From Bradyrhizobium ottawaense (GTDB lineage: Bacteria > Pseudomonadota > Alphaproteobacteria > Rhizobiales > Xanthobacteraceae): a DNA stretch of 64,000 nt. The notes beneath the pieces were generated by a model. The model made no database searches. It was not told the origin of the DNA and saw only the letters and a program-made list of their open reading frames with translations. Numbering within the stretch: position 1 is the stretch's first letter; every line of letters begins with the position of its first letter. A program made the translations under genes and the position numbers. The stretch lies in assembly GCF_002278135.3 (NCBI RefSeq), contig NZ_CP029425.2, positions 2,890,001 to 2,954,000 on the forward strand, written 5' to 3'. Of this stretch, positions 26,452-35,331 are shown one piece after another.

Positions 26452-27215
26452 GGTGCAACACTCTTTCTGGCGATCGCATAGGCCGCCCAGCTCTTCGAGT
26501 TCGGCGCGTCCTGCGTCAACCATGCAGCGTGAGCGGCGCCCTGGAAGCCGCTTGCCACGAGCGCCGCGTCGATCTCGACCGGAAACCAGTAGCGCATGTG
26601 GTGCGCTTCATCGACACGCTTGATCGTGGCGCGATCCAGGTCCTCGCAGAACAGGGTGTAGTTCACGGTGACGGTCGCGGCCTGTTCGTCATGATCGGAT
26701 TGCGCAATGCGGGTGAGGCGCAGCGGCTTCTGCTCGATCACCTTGACGCGCGTCTCGACGCCCTGCGCCAACACCGCGCCGCCGTACCAATAGTCGAAGA
26801 AGAAGACGCCGTCCGGCTTCAACGCCGCATGGGCCGTGCAGAACATGGCCGTCAGCGCATCGCGGCTGGTCTGATAGCTTGCGACGTGGAACAGCGACAC
26901 CACTGCATCGAAATCGCGTTCGGGACCCGTCTCGCAGGCATTACCCTGCCGGAACGGAATCGACAGCCCGGCTTGCCCGGCGCGCGTCTTGGCGCGCGCG
27001 ATCATCTCGTCGCTGAGATCGATGCCGGCAACGTTCCACCCCTGGCGCGCGAAGGCGAGCGCGTGCAGGCCGGTGCCGCAGCCGAGATCGAGCAGCTTGC
27101 CCGAGGAAACGCCGTGGTCGCGCAGGCGCGCTTCGACGAATGCCGTCTCGGCCGCGTAATCCTTGTCCTGATAGAGAAGATCATACCAGGGCGCGTAGTC
27201 GGCGAACACCGTCAC
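26448..27215 (-). CDS. Class I SAM-dependent methyltransferase
   Basis: 255 residues with the Rossmann methyltransferase motifs: LLDLGCGTGLHALAFARQGW (motif I), then VAGIDLSDEMIARA, and FDAVVSLFHV (motif IV). Such enzymes in glycan operons usually methylate an amino or hydroxyl group of a sugar. It sits between an aminotransferase and a GT4 with overlaps at both ends, so an N-methyl or O-methyl amino sugar is a reasonable guess. The substrate itself cannot be read from sequence. Confidence 0.9.
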   Translation of the reverse strand: MTVFADYAPWYDLLYQDKDYAAETAFVEARLRDHGVSSGKLLDLGCGTGLHALAFARQGWNVAGIDLSDEMIARAKTRAGQAGLSIPFRQGNACETGPERDFDAVVSLFHVASYQTSRDALTAMFCTAHAALKPDGVFFFDYWYGGAVLAQGVETRVKVIEQKPLRLTRIAQSDHDEQAATVTVNYTLFCEDLDRATIKRVDEAHHMRYWFPVEIDAALVASGFQGAAHAAWLTQDAPNSKSWAAYAIARKSVAP

Positions 27216-28333
27216 GCCAGGATCTCCTTCAGCGCCGCGGCCGAGCGCGCGATCTCGTCGTCGGTCAGGGCAAGCCCGCTCGGCAGGTAAAAACCGCGCC
27301 GGGCGATGTATTCCGCATTCGGATGACTTTCGTCGCGCATCAGGCCCATCCGGCGCAGCACCGGCTGCTCATGCATGCACCAGAAGAACGGCCGGGTCCC
27401 GATGCCCCTTTCGCCGAGGCGCCGCATCGCTTCCTTGGCGTCGAACGGCACGTCGTCGTTCAACACGACGCCGTAGACCCAGTAGATGTTGTCGGCATAG
27501 CCAGTGCGGGCGACGGGGCGGCGGATGCGGTTGAGGCCTGCGAGATGTTCGTCATAGAGCCGGCCGATCCGGCGCTTGATCTCGACCGTGCGCGGCAGAC
27601 GCTCGACCTGGGCGACACCAAGCGCAGCCTGGAGGTTGGTCATGCGCGCGTTCCAGCCGAGCTCCTCGTGGACGAAGCGTTGCTGCGGCTGGAAGCAGAG
27701 ATTGCGGTAGCCCTGCAGCCGATCGGCGAGCGCGTCGTCGTCGGTGAGGATCATGCCGCCTTCACCGGTCGTGACGTGCTTGTTCGGATAGAAGCTGAAG
27801 GTCGAGACTTCGCCGAAGCTGCCGCAGGGCGCGCCGCGATAGGTCTGGCCGTGCATCTCGGCGGCGTCCTCGATCACCTTCAGATCGTGCTTGCGGGCCA
27901 GCGCCAGGATCGGATCGAGATCGACCGGTAGACCGTAGATGTGGACCAGCATGATCGCGCGCGTGCGCGGCGTGATCGCGGCTTCCACACCCTCGGCCGT
28001 CATGTTCCAGGTCGCGGCATCGCAGTCGACCCCGACCGGGACGAGGCCGGCGCGCACCAGGGCGGCGGCGCAGCTGATGATCGTGAAGGTCGGGATGATG
28101 ACTTCGGACCCCTCATCGAGGCCAAGCGCGTGGACGGCGATATCGAGCGCGACCGAGCCGTTGGTGACGGCGATGCCGTGTCGTCGTCCCGCTGCCTTGG
28201 CCATGGCCTGCTCGAAGCGCTTGATGAACGGTCCCTCAGAGGAGATCCATCCGGTCCGGATACATTCGGCGAGATAATCGGCTTCGTTGCCGTCGAGCAG
28301 CGGCGTGTTGACGGGAATGAACGGTGCGGTCAC
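27212..28333 (-). CDS. DegT/DnrJ/EryC1 sugar aminotransferase
   Basis: 373 residues, PLP-dependent, type I fold. The PLP lysine is K185 in SFYPNKHVTTGEGGM, and the cofactor aspartate lies in VIEDAAEMHGQTY. The family uses glutamate to aminate a keto-sugar nucleotide, often at C4 (perosamine-like) or C3. The GTG start overlaps the cupin stop and the end overlaps the methyltransferase start. No matching dehydratase sits in the same operon, so the keto-sugar must come from elsewhere in the genome or from this locus. Confidence 0.92.
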   Translation of the reverse strand: MTAPFIPVNTPLLDGNEADYLAECIRTGWISSEGPFIKRFEQAMAKAAGRRHGIAVTNGSVALDIAVHALGLDEGSEVIIPTFTIISCAAALVRAGLVPVGVDCDAATWNMTAEGVEAAITPRTRAIMLVHIYGLPVDLDPILALARKHDLKVIEDAAEMHGQTYRGAPCGSFGEVSTFSFYPNKHVTTGEGGMILTDDDALADRLQGYRNLCFQPQQRFVHEELGWNARMTNLQAALGVAQVERLPRTVEIKRRIGRLYDEHLAGLNRIRRPVARTGYADNIYWVYGVVLNDDVPFDAKEAMRRLGERGIGTRPFFWCMHEQPVLRRMGLMRDESHPNAEYIARRGFYLPSGLALTDDEIARSAAALKEILA

Positions 28334-28776
28334 GGGTTTGGGCCTTTGATCCGGATTTCGGACGGGGAGGCTTCGGCAAACCGGGTCTTGTCGTTCTCGC
28401 CGGAATAGGGACCTTGCTTGATCTCGAACATCTCGAGCGGCTCGAGCACGTGGAAACCATGAGCGCCGCTGCAGAGCAGGATGATGTCGCCGGCACCGAG
28501 CACGCGGCTTTCGAGATATTTTTCCTCGACCGTGTAGAAATCGACCTGGAGCTTGCCCTTCTGGATCAGCAGGACTTCCTGGGTGTAGTGCACCTCCCGC
28601 GTCACCTTGTTGTGGCGATGAGGCTCGATGGTCTTGCCTTGCGGATGGCTCATGAAGGCGAGCTGCTGGGACAGCTCCGGCGTCGAAAAGAAGTGGATGC
28701 CCGGCTCGCGGAACGAGGCCCGCACGATGATCGCGTAGAGCTGGTCGCCGAATCGAACTTGTTCGACGTGTTCCAT
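28330..28776 (-). CDS. Cupin-fold protein of the sugar-nucleotide modification type
   Basis: 148 residues. Cupin metal motif residues appear in EPHRHNKVTREVHYTQEVL and the second cupin block in LGAGDIILLCSGAHGFHVLE. Proteins of this kind occur at the head of aminotransferase-containing glycan operons, where relatives act as keto-isomerases or epimerases (FdtA/WxcM-like). The specific reaction here is not known. First gene of the leftward operon, with ATG at 28776. Confidence 0.8.
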   Translation of the reverse strand: MEHVEQVRFGDQLYAIIVRASFREPGIHFFSTPELSQQLAFMSHPQGKTIEPHRHNKVTREVHYTQEVLLIQKGKLQVDFYTVEEKYLESRVLGAGDIILLCSGAHGFHVLEPLEMFEIKQGPYSGENDKTRFAEASPSEIRIKGPNP

Positions 28777-28903
28777 CGTGGGCCTCGAAAAAATCGCTGC
28801 GATTAGAGAGAGATAGCTGTCCCGCTGTGCACTTTGGCCATTTTGGCCGGGACCGTCAAGGGTGGACGGATCATGACGATTGCTCCGCCAGCCGATGCGG
28901 AAT

Positions 28904-30082
28904 TCAGCTGATGTAACCTAGGATCTCTTCGACACGCCGGCGAAAAGTGTGTGCGGCAAATGTCCTGGCCTGTCCCGCCTTGGCAATGGACTGGCGCGCC
29001 GTGTCGTCGGCGAGATACCGATCGATCAACGCGAGACAGTCCTCGACGCTGCGCCACGCAACGACCTCGCGCTCGGGAGCGAACAATTTGTGCAGATTGT
29101 CCTTGAAGTCGGTGAGCAGGAACGCGCCGACGCCGGTCGCTTCGAACAGGCGGGCATTGCCGGCCTCGCGGCCGGCCATGTCGATGTGCGAATTGAGGGT
29201 GACGCGCGAGGCGCGCAGTGCCTGGTACATCTCAGAGCCCCACACCTCGCCCTGGTAGCAGCGGTGCAGCGGCGAGGATGCGGGAAGGGAGTGCAGACCG
29301 CTGCCGAACAGTTTGAGATCGTAGCGCCGCGCCACCGCTTCGAGCTGCGCGACGCGAAGCTGGTGATCGGCTGACACGGCCCCGACGAAGGTGACGTCGA
29401 ATTCCTGCGAGGGCGGCGGCGGCAGGACGTCGAGGATGCCGGGCTCGAAGGCGAGATGGACCACTTCGGCGCGCGCTCCGTGGGCACGGAAGAAGTCCAC
29501 CACCGCGGCCATCTGCGAGATCATGAGATCGTAGACCGACCAGTCCTCGCCGCGTGAGGGCGAGATGCCAATCTGGCCGACCAGGATGGGGCGGCCGATC
29601 CCTTTGATCCGGCGCGCCAGGCGCGTGTCGACGTGAAACAGATCCTGGTTGAGGACGAGATCGGGCTTGAAGTCCTCGATCTGCGCCAGCAGGATCTTTT
29701 CTGCTTCGGCATCAAGGCGCGGACTGAGGCCGACCTTGCGCGCGAGCGGCCGCAGCACCGGTTTGAAGGGGGCGACCGCGCGTTGCAGCCAGCCGGGAAC
29801 GGCATCGCGCGCGGCCGGTGTGCCGGGCGGCGGCGGCTCGGTGACGGCAAGCCCGTGCTCTCGCGCCCAGGCCGCCCGCATCCAGGGATTATTGACATGG
29901 ATGTCGGCGGCGGCGTGCCCGAGGCCGCCGAAATTGCGCGAATAGAAATCGGCGACGCCGAACAGGCTGGCGTTCCGCGCCGCCATCTGCGCCGCATAAG
30001 GCGCGTTCTCCAGGCCTGGCGTGCGCCGGTAGAGCCAGGCGAGGAAGCGCGGATAGTCGGCGTTGAGGATCAGGATGCGCAC
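28904..30082 (-). CDS. CgeB-like GT-B glycosyltransferase
   Basis: 392 residues. The N-terminus MRILILNADYPRFL and the C-terminal part, with FDVTFVGAVSADHQLRVAQL, KLFGSGL, MYQALRASRVTLNSH and ARLFEATGVGAFLLTD, match the CgeB/Glyco_trans_1_2 type. These enzymes resemble GT4 but have a shorter acceptor domain. The start is GTG, and the upstream membrane-protein stop lies three bases away, so the two are in one unit. A stretch of 127 bases without a gene separates it from the cupin operon. Confidence 0.87.
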   Translation of the reverse strand: MRILILNADYPRFLAWLYRRTPGLENAPYAAQMAARNASLFGVADFYSRNFGGLGHAAADIHVNNPWMRAAWAREHGLAVTEPPPPGTPAARDAVPGWLQRAVAPFKPVLRPLARKVGLSPRLDAEAEKILLAQIEDFKPDLVLNQDLFHVDTRLARRIKGIGRPILVGQIGISPSRGEDWSVYDLMISQMAAVVDFFRAHGARAEVVHLAFEPGILDVLPPPPSQEFDVTFVGAVSADHQLRVAQLEAVARRYDLKLFGSGLHSLPASSPLHRCYQGEVWGSEMYQALRASRVTLNSHIDMAGREAGNARLFEATGVGAFLLTDFKDNLHKLFAPEREVVAWRSVEDCLALIDRYLADDTARQSIAKAGQARTFAAHTFRRRVEEILGYIS

Positions 30083-30085
30083 GGC

Positions 30086-31390
30086 TCACGGCTTTTCTTC
30101 GAACAGGGTGCGGGGCATCACGTACCAGAGCAGGAACAGGATGGCGGTGCCGTGGGTGAGCATGGCGACGGAGAGCGGCACGTTGAGCAGGATGTGCGGC
30201 AGCACACCCGACGACATCAGCACGAAGCGGGGCGGCAGGCCCGCGGAGGCGCGGTTGCCGAGCGCCAGCACGAGACCTGCTGCGAGCGCGGTCAGCGGTG
30301 CCAGCCACGGGCCGACGGACGCAATGCCTTCCGTCGCAAACAGCGAGGCGTTCACATTGCCGAAATCGTAAGTGTTCTGCATGACCACCGCGAGCGGCTC
30401 ATCGTAAGGACAATGCATCAACGGCTTGAGCACGGAGATCTGGCAGAACCAGGTCAGCGGGTGGTTGGCGAAGAAATCGTTGTAGAGCTCGAGCGCGCCC
30501 GATGCCGTCGCCATCATCCGGATGTTGACGATATCGAAATACCTGCCGGGAATGCTCCTCAGGCTCGCCTCCGTCACCCAGATCACGAGCAGCCCGATCA
30601 GCATCGGGACGAAGATCGAGGCGATGACCGATGCTCTCGCCTCCAGCAGCCGCGACAGCACCACCAGCGCGATCAACCAGGCTGGCGTGAAGAACGCGAA
30701 CTTCGTCAGCGTGATGGGATAGAATAGCAGGAGCAGGACCAGCGCCAGTCCTGCGCGCCACCGATAGCCGAGCAGCCAGTAGCTGGCGAAGGCAAACGGC
30801 AGCAGCGCGCTGGAAACCCATCCTATGAGATATCGCAGCAATCCTGGGAATTCGAGCGTGTCACGGTAGTCATAGATGTTCGCGATCGAGACCAGGCGGA
30901 AATTGTAGGTCGAAGCGACGGCGATGGTGACGATGGAGACCAGGAGGATAAGCGTCAGCAAATGCTCGAAGCGGGCATTGGACATTGGCACGAACTGTCG
31001 CAGCGGTGCCCGGATGAACAGCACGGGCATCAGGCAGAGCAGCAGCGCCAATGCCGCGGAAACTCCGGCAAGCAATCGCGGGTAATTGTAGTCGGAGAAG
31101 ACGTCGATCCACAGGAAGCCCAGGATCATCGTGTAGAAATAGAACCCGACGAAATAGCCGAAGCAGAAGCGGGCTGAGGCAAACAGCAGCGAGACGACGG
31201 AAAAGCCGGCCGCAACGATGACCGCGATCCAGAGGCGCTTCGGGTCGAAGTCGATGGAGAGCTGAAAGGTCGCGACCTCGATCAGCGACAGGCAGGTGAC
31301 GGCGCTGTGCAGCAGCACCAATCTCGTCAGCGCGGCTTTCGAGTCCAGCCGGGCGCGCAAATCGCTGATGATCCCGGCCGGTGCGCTCAT
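30086..31390 (-). CDS. Polytopic membrane protein, candidate O-antigen polymerase (Wzy-like)
   Basis: 434 residues with about ten to twelve membrane segments. One larger loop around residues 270-340 (SIPGRYFDIVNIRMMATASG, then NHPLTWFCQISVLKPLMHC) lies between later segments, the layout of Wzy polymerases and O-antigen ligases. Wzy proteins have almost no conserved sequence, so this rests on topology and on position between UDP-xylose synthase and a glycosyltransferase. A ligase or oligosaccharide repeat-unit polymerase are both possible. Confidence 0.65.
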   Translation of the reverse strand: MSAPAGIISDLRARLDSKAALTRLVLLHSAVTCLSLIEVATFQLSIDFDPKRLWIAVIVAAGFSVVSLLFASARFCFGYFVGFYFYTMILGFLWIDVFSDYNYPRLLAGVSAALALLLCLMPVLFIRAPLRQFVPMSNARFEHLLTLILLVSIVTIAVASTYNFRLVSIANIYDYRDTLEFPGLLRYLIGWVSSALLPFAFASYWLLGYRWRAGLALVLLLLFYPITLTKFAFFTPAWLIALVVLSRLLEARASVIASIFVPMLIGLLVIWVTEASLRSIPGRYFDIVNIRMMATASGALELYNDFFANHPLTWFCQISVLKPLMHCPYDEPLAVVMQNTYDFGNVNASLFATEGIASVGPWLAPLTALAAGLVLALGNRASAGLPPRFVLMSSGVLPHILLNVPLSVAMLTHGTAILFLLWYVMPRTLFEEKP

Positions 31391-31429
31391 TGCGGAAGCT
31401 CGCTGCGGACGATGGGCGTTGCGAGCAGG

Positions 31430-32392
31430 TCAGGCGATGTCGAGCGAGTGCTTGAAGTAGGCGATCGTCTCCTTCAGCCCGTCCTCGAGCGCGACCTTCG
31501 GCTCCCAGTTCAGTACCGCCTTCGCCTTGGCAAGGTCGGGCTGGCGCTGGCGCGGGTCGTCCTGCGGCAGCGGCTTGAACACCAGCTTGGAACGCGAGCC
31601 CGTGAGCTTGATGACCTTCTCGGCGAGTTCACGGATCGTGAACTCGGAATTGTTGCCGAGGTTGATCGGGCCGGTGATGTCCTCCGCGGTCACCATCAAC
31701 CGCATGATGGCCTCGACGAGGTCGTCGACATAGCAGAACGAGCGGGTCTGCCCGCCGTCGCCGAACACGGTGATCGGCTCGCCCTGCAGCGCCTGGACGA
31801 TGAAGGACGACACCACGCGACCGTCATTTGGCTGCATGCGCGGACCGTAGGTATTGAAGATGCGCGCGACCTTGATCGGCAGGCTGTGCTGACGCCAATA
31901 GTCGAAGAACAGCGTCTCGGCGCAGCGTTTGCCCTCGTCGTAGCAGGAGCGGACGCCGATCGGGTTGACATTGCCCCAGTAATCTTCGGTCTGCGGATGG
32001 ATCAGCGGATCGCCATAGACCTCGCTGGTCGAGGCCTGGAAGATGCGCGCCTTGAGTCGCTTGGCGAGCCCCAGCATGTTGATGGCGCCGTGCACCGAGG
32101 TCTTGGTGGTCTGCACGGGATCGCGCTGGTAGTGGATCGGCGAGGCCGGGCAGGCCAGGTTGAAGATCGCGTCGACCTCGATGTAGAGCGGGAAGGTGAC
32201 GTCGTGCCGGACCGCCTCGAACAGCGGATTTGCGATCAGATGGGCGATGTTGCGCCGGCTGCCGGTGAAGTAGTTGTCGACGGACACCACCTCGGCTCCC
32301 GTATCGAGCAGTCGCTCGCACAGATGCGATCCGATGAACCCGGCGCCCCCGGTTACGAGGATGCGGCTGTTCTTGTAGCTTTCAAACGGCAT
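31430..32392 (-). CDS. uxs: UDP-glucuronate decarboxylase (UDP-xylose synthase)
   Basis: 320 residues, extended SDR. The NAD motif [15 protein letters not shown] is at the N-terminus. The UXS signature is well kept: [55 protein letters not shown] (the Y and K of the YxxxK pair) and [18 protein letters not shown]. The enzyme turns UDP-glucuronic acid into UDP-xylose, a donor for surface glycans. UDP-glucose dehydrogenase is not in the window. It heads the leftward unit with the Wzy-like and CgeB-like genes. Confidence 0.93.
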   Translation of the reverse strand: MPFESYKNSRILVTGGAGFIGSHLCERLLDTGAEVVSVDNYFTGSRRNIAHLIANPLFEAVRHDVTFPLYIEVDAIFNLACPASPIHYQRDPVQTTKTSVHGAINMLGLAKRLKARIFQASTSEVYGDPLIHPQTEDYWGNVNPIGVRSCYDEGKRCAETLFFDYWRQHSLPIKVARIFNTYGPRMQPNDGRVVSSFIVQALQGEPITVFGDGGQTRSFCYVDDLVEAIMRLMVTAEDITGPINLGNNSEFTIRELAEKVIKLTGSRSKLVFKPLPQDDPRQRQPDLAKAKAVLNWEPKVALEDGLKETIAYFKHSLDIA

Positions 32393-32608
32393 GATCGGGT
32401 TCCAGCTGGATCTCGGGACGGTCCTCCCGGTGCGGCCGGCAGAGTGGTATCGGCTACGGGCGGAAACGCCAATAGTCTTGCGTAAGGTAGTATAATACCC
32501 CTTGACCTCAGAAGGGCTTTAGGGACCGATGATTTTCCAGGTTCGGCCACTTCGTATAGAAGCCGTCTGGATTACGCGGGGAGCGTGCCTCCCGTTCGGA
32601 GCAGGTGA
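32393..32608. promoter_or_regulatory. Divergent promoter region between uxs and rfbF
   Basis: 216 bases between two divergent starts. An AT-rich segment lies at about 32478-32505 (TAAGGTAGTATAATACCCCTTGA). TATAAT at 32490-32495 matches a -10 box in the rightward direction, and the run could also serve the leftward gene. A good -35 box is not clear. Confidence 0.45.
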
Positions 32609-33379
32609 ATGAAAGTCGTAATTCTTGCGGGAGGCCTGGGCACCCGAATCGCGGAGGAGACCAGCACGCGGCCGAAGCCGATGGTGGAGATCGGCGGGCG
32701 GCCGATCCTGTGGCACATCATGAAGATCTACAGCCATTATGGCTTCCATGATTTCGTGATCTGCCTTGGCTACAAGGGCTTCATGATCAAGGAGTATTTC
32801 GCGAATTACTTCCTGCACATGTCCGACGTGACCTTCCACATCGCCGAGAACCGGATGGAAGTGCATCGCGAGACGGCCGAGCCGTGGCGGGTCACGCTCG
32901 TCGACACCGGCGAGGACACCCAGACCGGCGGCCGGTTGAAGCGGGTGTTGCCCTATGTCGCGGACGAGCCCTTCTTCGCATTGACCTATGGCGACGGCGT
33001 CGCGGACATCGACCTTGCCGCCGAGATCGCTTTCCACAAGGCGCACGGGCGGCGTGCCACCGTTTCGGTGGTGCGGCCGGCCAAGCGGTTCGGCGCGATC
33101 GCCGTCGAGGGCGACCGGGTCGTCAATTTCGAGGAAAAGCCCAATGACGACGGCGGCTGGATCAATGGCGGTTTCTTTCTGTTGTCGCCGTCGGTCGGCG
33201 AGCTGATCGCAGGCGACAACACGATTTGGGAGCGCGAGCCGATGGAGCAACTGGTGCGCGGCGACGATCTGCGCGCCTATGTGCATCACGGCTTCTGGCA
33301 CCCGATGGACTCGCTGCGCGATCGTAACTTCCTCGAGGGTGAGTGGGCCGGCAACCGTGCCAAATGGAGGGTCTGGTGA
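32609..33379 (+). CDS. rfbF: Glucose-1-phosphate cytidylyltransferase
   Basis: 256 residues. The pyrophosphorylase motif AGGLGTRIAEETSTRPKPMV is complete, followed by the cytidylyltransferase-specific stretches SHYGFHDFVICLGYKG, VTLVDTGEDTQTGGRLKRV and LTYGDGVADIDL (metal-binding Asp), and NGGFFLLSP. It makes CDP-glucose from CTP and glucose-1-phosphate. ATG at 32609 has GGAGCAGG upstream. It overlaps rfbG by four bases (GTGA), so the two are made together. Confidence 0.95.
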   Translation: MKVVILAGGLGTRIAEETSTRPKPMVEIGGRPILWHIMKIYSHYGFHDFVICLGYKGFMIKEYFANYFLHMSDVTFHIAENRMEVHRETAEPWRVTLVDTGEDTQTGGRLKRVLPYVADEPFFALTYGDGVADIDLAAEIAFHKAHGRRATVSVVRPAKRFGAIAVEGDRVVNFEEKPNDDGGWINGGFFLLSPSVGELIAGDNTIWEREPMEQLVRGDDLRAYVHHGFWHPMDSLRDRNFLEGEWAGNRAKWRVW

Positions 33380-34440
33380 CGGATCCGGCATTCTGGCGCG
33401 GCAAGAAGGTCTTTCTCACCGGCCACACCGGCTTCAAGGGCGCCTGGGCGTCGCTGCTGCTGCGCCGCCTCGGAGCCGACGTCTACGGCTATGCACTGCC
33501 GCCGACACACCAATCCGCGCTGTTCATCACGGCGCGCATCGCCGACGACATCAAGCACCGCATTGCCGATATCCGTGATCTCTACACCTTGCGCTCCGCA
33601 ATGGCGGAGGCCGAGCCCGACATCGTCATCCACATGGCTGCCCAAGCGCTGGTGCGTCCCTCTTACGAAGAGCCGGTCGAGACCTTTGCGACCAACGTGA
33701 TGGGCACGGTGCATGTGCTGGAGGCGGCACGGCCTCTGCGCTCGGTGAAGGTGATCCTGAACGTCACCAGCGACAAATGCTACGAGAACAACGGCATGGG
33801 CACCGCCTTCAGCGAGGGCGACCGGCTCGGCGGCGACGATCCCTACAGCAACAGCAAGGCCTGCGCCGAGCTCGTGACGCATTCCTATCGCCACAGTTTC
33901 TTCAACGCGAAGGGAGCGGCGCGCGTCGCCACCGCGCGGGCCGGCAACGTCTTCGGCGGCGGTGACTGGGCGCGCGACCGTCTGGTGCCCGATGCGATGC
34001 AGGCGTTCCTGGCCGGCGAGGCGCTCCGCATCCGCAATCCCAATTCGGTGCGGCCCTGGCAGCACGCGCTCGACCCGGTGCTCGGCTATCTCTCGCTGGT
34101 CGAGCGATTGGCGGGCGATGAGCGTTTCGTCGGGGGCTGGAATTTCGGACCGGATACCGCAAGCGAGGTGCCGGTCGGGACCGTGGTCGATCATCTGATC
34201 GCGCTGTGGGGCGACGGGGCGCGGTGGACGGCCGATTCCGGCCCGCATCCGCACGAAGCCGCCTATCTCAGGCTCGACTGCGCGAAGGCGCGGAGCGAAC
34301 TCGGCTGGACGCCGCGGCTCGATCTGGCGCAGGGCCTTCGGCTGACTGTGGATTGGTACAAGGCGCTGCGTGAGGGCCGGGACCTGCGCAGCTTCTCGCT
34401 CGATCAGCTCGACCAGGTCGCTGGCGCCGCGCAGGCCTGA
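33376..34440 (+). CDS. rfbG: CDP-glucose 4,6-dehydratase
   Basis: 354 residues, extended SDR. It opens with FWRGKKVFLTGHTGFKGAW (NAD-binding GxxGxxG). The family signature is clear: ALPPTHQSALF, VIHMAAQALVRPSYEEP, NVTSDKCYENNG, GDDPYSNSKACAELV (catalytic Tyr and Lys) and AGNVFGGGDWARDRLVPD. The product is CDP-4-keto-6-deoxyglucose, the branch point for 3,6-dideoxy and branched-chain sugars. I chose GTG at 33376 with GGAGGG upstream; ATG at 33364 is possible. Next to it on the same strand, after two leftward genes, are an SDR and a transketolase pair. Confidence 0.95.
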   Translation: MTDPAFWRGKKVFLTGHTGFKGAWASLLLRRLGADVYGYALPPTHQSALFITARIADDIKHRIADIRDLYTLRSAMAEAEPDIVIHMAAQALVRPSYEEPVETFATNVMGTVHVLEAARPLRSVKVILNVTSDKCYENNGMGTAFSEGDRLGGDDPYSNSKACAELVTHSYRHSFFNAKGAARVATARAGNVFGGGDWARDRLVPDAMQAFLAGEALRIRNPNSVRPWQHALDPVLGYLSLVERLAGDERFVGGWNFGPDTASEVPVGTVVDHLIALWGDGARWTADSGPHPHEAAYLRLDCAKARSELGWTPRLDLAQGLRLTVDWYKALREGRDLRSFSLDQLDQVAGAAQA

Positions 34441-35331
34441 TCAGACCGGCAGATCGAGGATCTCGGCAATGCGGTCCTCTGCCGACACCGCGTGCTTCAG
34501 ATACTCGCCCGACAAGACCGCCAGATAGGATTTGAGCAGGACGACGAGCACGAGGATGGCGCGCTCGACCTCGGGCGAAAGGCCGGTTCGGCCGAAGGCG
34601 GCCTCTTGCAGGAACGGCCGGTTCTCCATGAAGGTCAGCCAGTACAGGTAGTCGTAGCCGGCGATGCCGCGGAATGCATCTTCCCAGTCGATGACGCGCC
34701 GCGCGGCGCCCTGGAGCATGATGTTCTTCGGCCCGAAATCGCCGTGACAGAGCGCCTCGGGCAAATCCGCCAGACGATCCCCGAGCAGCGCGATCAGCCT
34801 GCCCACCTCGATCGCGCCGGCCCGCTCCAGCAGGCCGCGGCTCGAAAGCGTCTTCAGTGCCTCTGCGGCGGACGCCAGATAGTGATCGAAAGAGGCAAGG
34901 CCGTCCGGCTGCCAGTCCTTGAGCCGCTCACTGCACGCGCAGGCCATTGCGGCGGCATCAGCGGGCGGCATCGGGGCGGCCTGCGGCACCAGCGCGGGCA
35001 TCATGAGGCAGAGTCGCGCCGCTCCGTCCGCGAGCGGGATCTCGAACCGGTCGAGCACGATCGTGTTGCCGTAGAGCTGCTCGAGGATGTCGGCTTCCTT
35101 GGCGAGGCTGGCGCGCGCGCGCGGGCCCGGCAGATGCGTCTTCAGAAACCGCTTTTCGCCGGCGATATCCGCCTCAAAGCAGGCACCAAGCGTGCCGCCG
35201 GGGGCCGCCGCAACGGTGACGTTGCGGCCGAGGGATTGCAGATGCTGTAGCAGCGCGGGCAGGAGGTGCGCGCGATCGGCGGCGATGTCGGGGCGGTCGT
35301 CGGTTTCGAAGAACGCGATCTTACTCAGCAC
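34441..35331 (-). CDS. APH/choline-kinase-like phosphotransferase
   Basis: 296 residues with the protein-kinase-like fold of aminoglycoside and choline kinases. The Brenner motif ALCHGDFGPKNIML holds the catalytic Asp and the metal Asn, and VIDWEDAFRGIAGYDYLYWL holds the second metal Asp. The N-terminal lobe has the KTHLPGP lysine region. Members of this family in glycan loci may phosphorylate sugars or alcohol groups, but nothing here fixes the substrate. It overlaps the upstream sulfotransferase-like gene by 11 bases and its stop touches the rfbG stop. Confidence 0.82.
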   Translation of the reverse strand: MLSKIAFFETDDRPDIAADRAHLLPALLQHLQSLGRNVTVAAAPGGTLGACFEADIAGEKRFLKTHLPGPRARASLAKEADILEQLYGNTIVLDRFEIPLADGAARLCLMMPALVPQAAPMPPADAAAMACACSERLKDWQPDGLASFDHYLASAAEALKTLSSRGLLERAGAIEVGRLIALLGDRLADLPEALCHGDFGPKNIMLQGAARRVIDWEDAFRGIAGYDYLYWLTFMENRPFLQEAAFGRTGLSPEVERAILVLVVLLKSYLAVLSGEYLKHAVSAEDRIAEILDLPV

